Shown here: positions 61,656-64,000 of the stretch, piece after piece
Layout of the letters: every line of letters starts with the position of its first letter
How positions within the stretch are numbered: the first letter of the stretch is position 1
Assembly (NCBI GenBank): GCA_019155185.1
Contig: CM032798.1
Span: 17,801,121 to 17,865,120 of the forward strand
Length of the DNA: 64,000 nucleotides
DNA from: Beaufortia kweichowensis
Taxonomy: Eukaryota; Chordata; Actinopteri; Cypriniformes; Gastromyzontidae
Direction: 5' to 3'
The notes under the pieces: generated by a model
Told to the model about the DNA's origin: nothing
Database searches by the model: none
The model's input: only the letters and a program-made list of their open reading frames with translations
Translations under genes and position numbers: made by a program

Positions 61656-62235
61656 TAACCGCAATTCAGAAAAAGCACTTAATTTAACAGTGTTGCGGAA
61701 ATTATGTCTTTTTCAGATTTTTATGCTTTGTGACATTACAAGGATAATTACATTAGCTTATCATGAGTTTCGTGTAAAAAAAGTTAGCGTACTATAGTTT
61801 ATCTCTGTTGATCTTGAACCATGCGCAATAACCCAGTCTGATACAAACAATAATATATAACCTAATCTAAATTCCTCCCTTACTGTAATTTTTGGGCATT
61901 TACAGTAAAGCCCTGAGGGTTCCTCCTCAGTCCGTAAGACGATGCAGCTGTGGCCTCCCGCGTGACGTCTGTTTCTGAAGGGACTTAGCGCTTACGGCTA
62001 TGCTAATCAGCAGCTGCAAATGACTCTTTGACTCACCGGTGTAAAGTGTGTCAAATGCACCACTTTACGGCAACAGCTTCGTAAAATGAGAGAGATGTGA
62101 AAGAAATGAATATGTAACTAGAAAGAGGTGGGGAGAGGGTGGATGCCTGAAAAAATGGCTTGATTAGTTGACCCAGATTTTTAAATTATCTCCTGTTTTG
62201 GGCATTAAATAAACTAAGCATAGTAGTATAATCAA

Positions 62236-62249
62236 CTGCCATCTAGTGT
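62236..62249 (-). promoter_or_regulatory. CTCF-like core motif, reverse orientation, in the downstream gene-poor region
   Basis: The minus strand reads ACACTAGATGGCAG, 13 of 14 matches to the CTCF core. It faces the forward motifs at 24475 and 26132, so the pair could bracket bcl11a and its downstream region. Confidence 0.35.
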
Positions 62250-64000
62250 GGCGCACCCATGTAGGGCAATTGAACTTGCCAGGGCGGATTGAAATCAGGT
62301 CGTTCCTGAGGGCTTGTAGTAATGAACTTCGCCGTCGTTCCTTCCTGTTTGAGGATTGTCTGACCTGAGATTAATTCCGTGTGGGACTCAAGGACTCCGT
62401 TGATCTTGACATTTTGCACGGTGAGAATCGTAGCTTTTTCATCTTAACCAAATGGTCCATGGTTAATAATGAAACTAATGAAATGTATATCTTGAAAGGT
62501 GCTTTAGATAAAAGAGATCAAATGCAGAGGGACAATCAAATGTTCAGCTCTTTAACTATACGTTTTGTATTGCGTATATTTTACTATTACTTAAAATTAC
62601 TTTTTGGCACTTTTTGGTTACTCACATGTCCTTCTGTCTCTTTCTTACAGAATATCAAGACTCGACATTTCAACTTTTAAATGCAAACCCAACGTGCGGC
62701 GGTTCAGCTCAACGCTTCTGCCTTTCCATCACTCGCACCGGGACGTCACGAGGTGACAGTGTGATCAGGTGTCCACATGTAATGGCTACCGTTATAATCA
62801 GTAGTTTTGAATAATATCACGCTCTTCCATATTCCTGCAATTTAGTGGTAATCTGGGAATGGTATCCCATAAATCCAGGTGGCGGATGCAAAGCAGCGGA
62901 GCAGGACGCTCTGATGGATGGGCCTGTCGGAAGGTGGAGGAGTGCCCTTACCTTACTAATGCCACGTATGGAGAATATATCTCAATATATTAGAGGTCGG
63001 CACATATCTGCATATATCTTGCTCGCCGCCCTGACCCTCCTCCATTAGACGCGGTGAACGGAACAGAAAGAATTTGTGCACGAAAGTATATTTGCATATA
63101 GGGAGAACAGTATGGGAATGCATTGGTGAAAGGATTTGTAGATATGCGTACAGTTACGTGGCCACCATCCCAATCCCTTCACTCTTCCTCATCTCCTTCC
63201 TCCTTCTCCTTCCCGGTGGCGGCGTGCCAGAGGGTGAGAAAGGAGCGTCGTCTGTGGAAAAGGGATAATTTGTACCTTCCCTATGAATGAGAAGGACAGG
63301 CAAATTACCCAGTGAATAAGGACTGCCTGCGGATCGCCGTGTCAAAGGCACGGGAATAATTATCGGCCACCGAAGAGCATTCACACGGAAGGACAATGGC
63401 CAAATGGATGTGTGCGCGGCTTTCGAGTGGCACTCACGGCAAGGCAAATGGATCCTGCCAATAATCCTGGCAAGATATCTGAATTCAGACGCATTATAGC
63501 AGCTGGACAGTATTAGAGCAGCACTTTAGGTTACAAGGCGAAGGAGAGAGCAGGAAAGAAGAGTGCAGAGAAAGCACCGTGAAAAGCCTCTATTAGATTT
63601 GAATAGGTGGGGGTTTGTATGCCGGGCCATGGTCTGTTTTGTAGGTGTGCCACAAAGAAAGCAGAGGTTAGCCTATTAGTGCCCGAGGTCTTTATTGGTA
63701 CGACCACTTCCACCTATTCAGCAGCCGGGCGAGGGGTCACGAGCGGTCGCCGCTAGAGAGCCTGAAGTGGGACACAAGGATCTGGGAGAAACGCATTTCA
63801 AGATAGGACACCTGGGGGGTCGTGACCGATTCTGTTTCGCCGTATAAAACGTGTTGTATATAAACAGGGGCTATAGAAAAGGGCTAACAATTCTAATGCC
63901 TCACCCCTGATGCTAAGACTCCGATGCAGACGGAGGACGGGTGGGCGGAAGGTCTCATCCTTGCACGGGTTTTGGGCAAGGTTTTCTCTTTGTTTAAAAC

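Overview
This window is vertebrate nuclear DNA, most likely from a cyprinid-type teleost. The evidence is two multi-exon genes with GT-AG (and one AT-AC) introns, abundant AT-rich non-coding sequence, long (GA/CT)n microsatellites, tRNA-derived fish SINEs ending in the 'gctttgg-taaaagc-tctgccaaa' tail, and many short inverted-repeat elements of the 'ttcacccaaa-atgaaaa' type common in carp-like fishes. There are no bacterial-style genes, phage or CRISPR arrays. Nearly all other short open frames are chance or repeat-derived.

Layout. 1-11.8 kb: gene-poor DNA lying downstream of cep170, with SINEs, MITEs and a (GA)n tract. 11.8-24.0 kb, minus strand: a complete cep170-type gene. I can thread 18 coding exons plus one non-coding first exon with consistent splice phases, giving 4,035 nt of CDS (1,344 codons plus stop). 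One intron (21421-21627) has the hallmarks of a U12-type AT-AC intron. 24.0-25.3 kb: a short divergent intergenic segment carrying a (CT)n tract, a CCAAT box and a CTCF-like core. 25.3-43.9 kb, plus strand: a bcl11a-like zinc-finger repressor gene of three coding exons (25294-25348, 27347-27670, 39697-41634) with introns of 2.0 and 12.0 kb and a 2.2-kb 3' UTR. Its glutamate-rich tract contains a reading-frame shift near 40677-40680. 43.9-64 kb: a gene-poor region of dispersed repeats, (CT)n tracts and several GC-balanced, non-coding blocks that look like candidate regulatory elements.

The two genes are not known to act in one pathway. CEP170 is a centriolar subdistal-appendage and microtubule protein; BCL11A is a NuRD-associated transcriptional repressor. 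They stand head to head with about 1.3 kb between the first recognised exons. In human, CEP170 (1q43) and BCL11A (2p16) are on different chromosomes. This arrangement, the unusual N-terminal zinc finger and the shortened central region raise the possibility that this is a divergent or third Bcl11 paralogue rather than a straightforward bcl11a orthologue. Points most worth checking are the AT-AC intron, the frame break in the GAG repeat, the paralogy question, and a CpG-rich promoter-like patch inside a cep170 intron. I did not find evidence for an entirely new molecular system.
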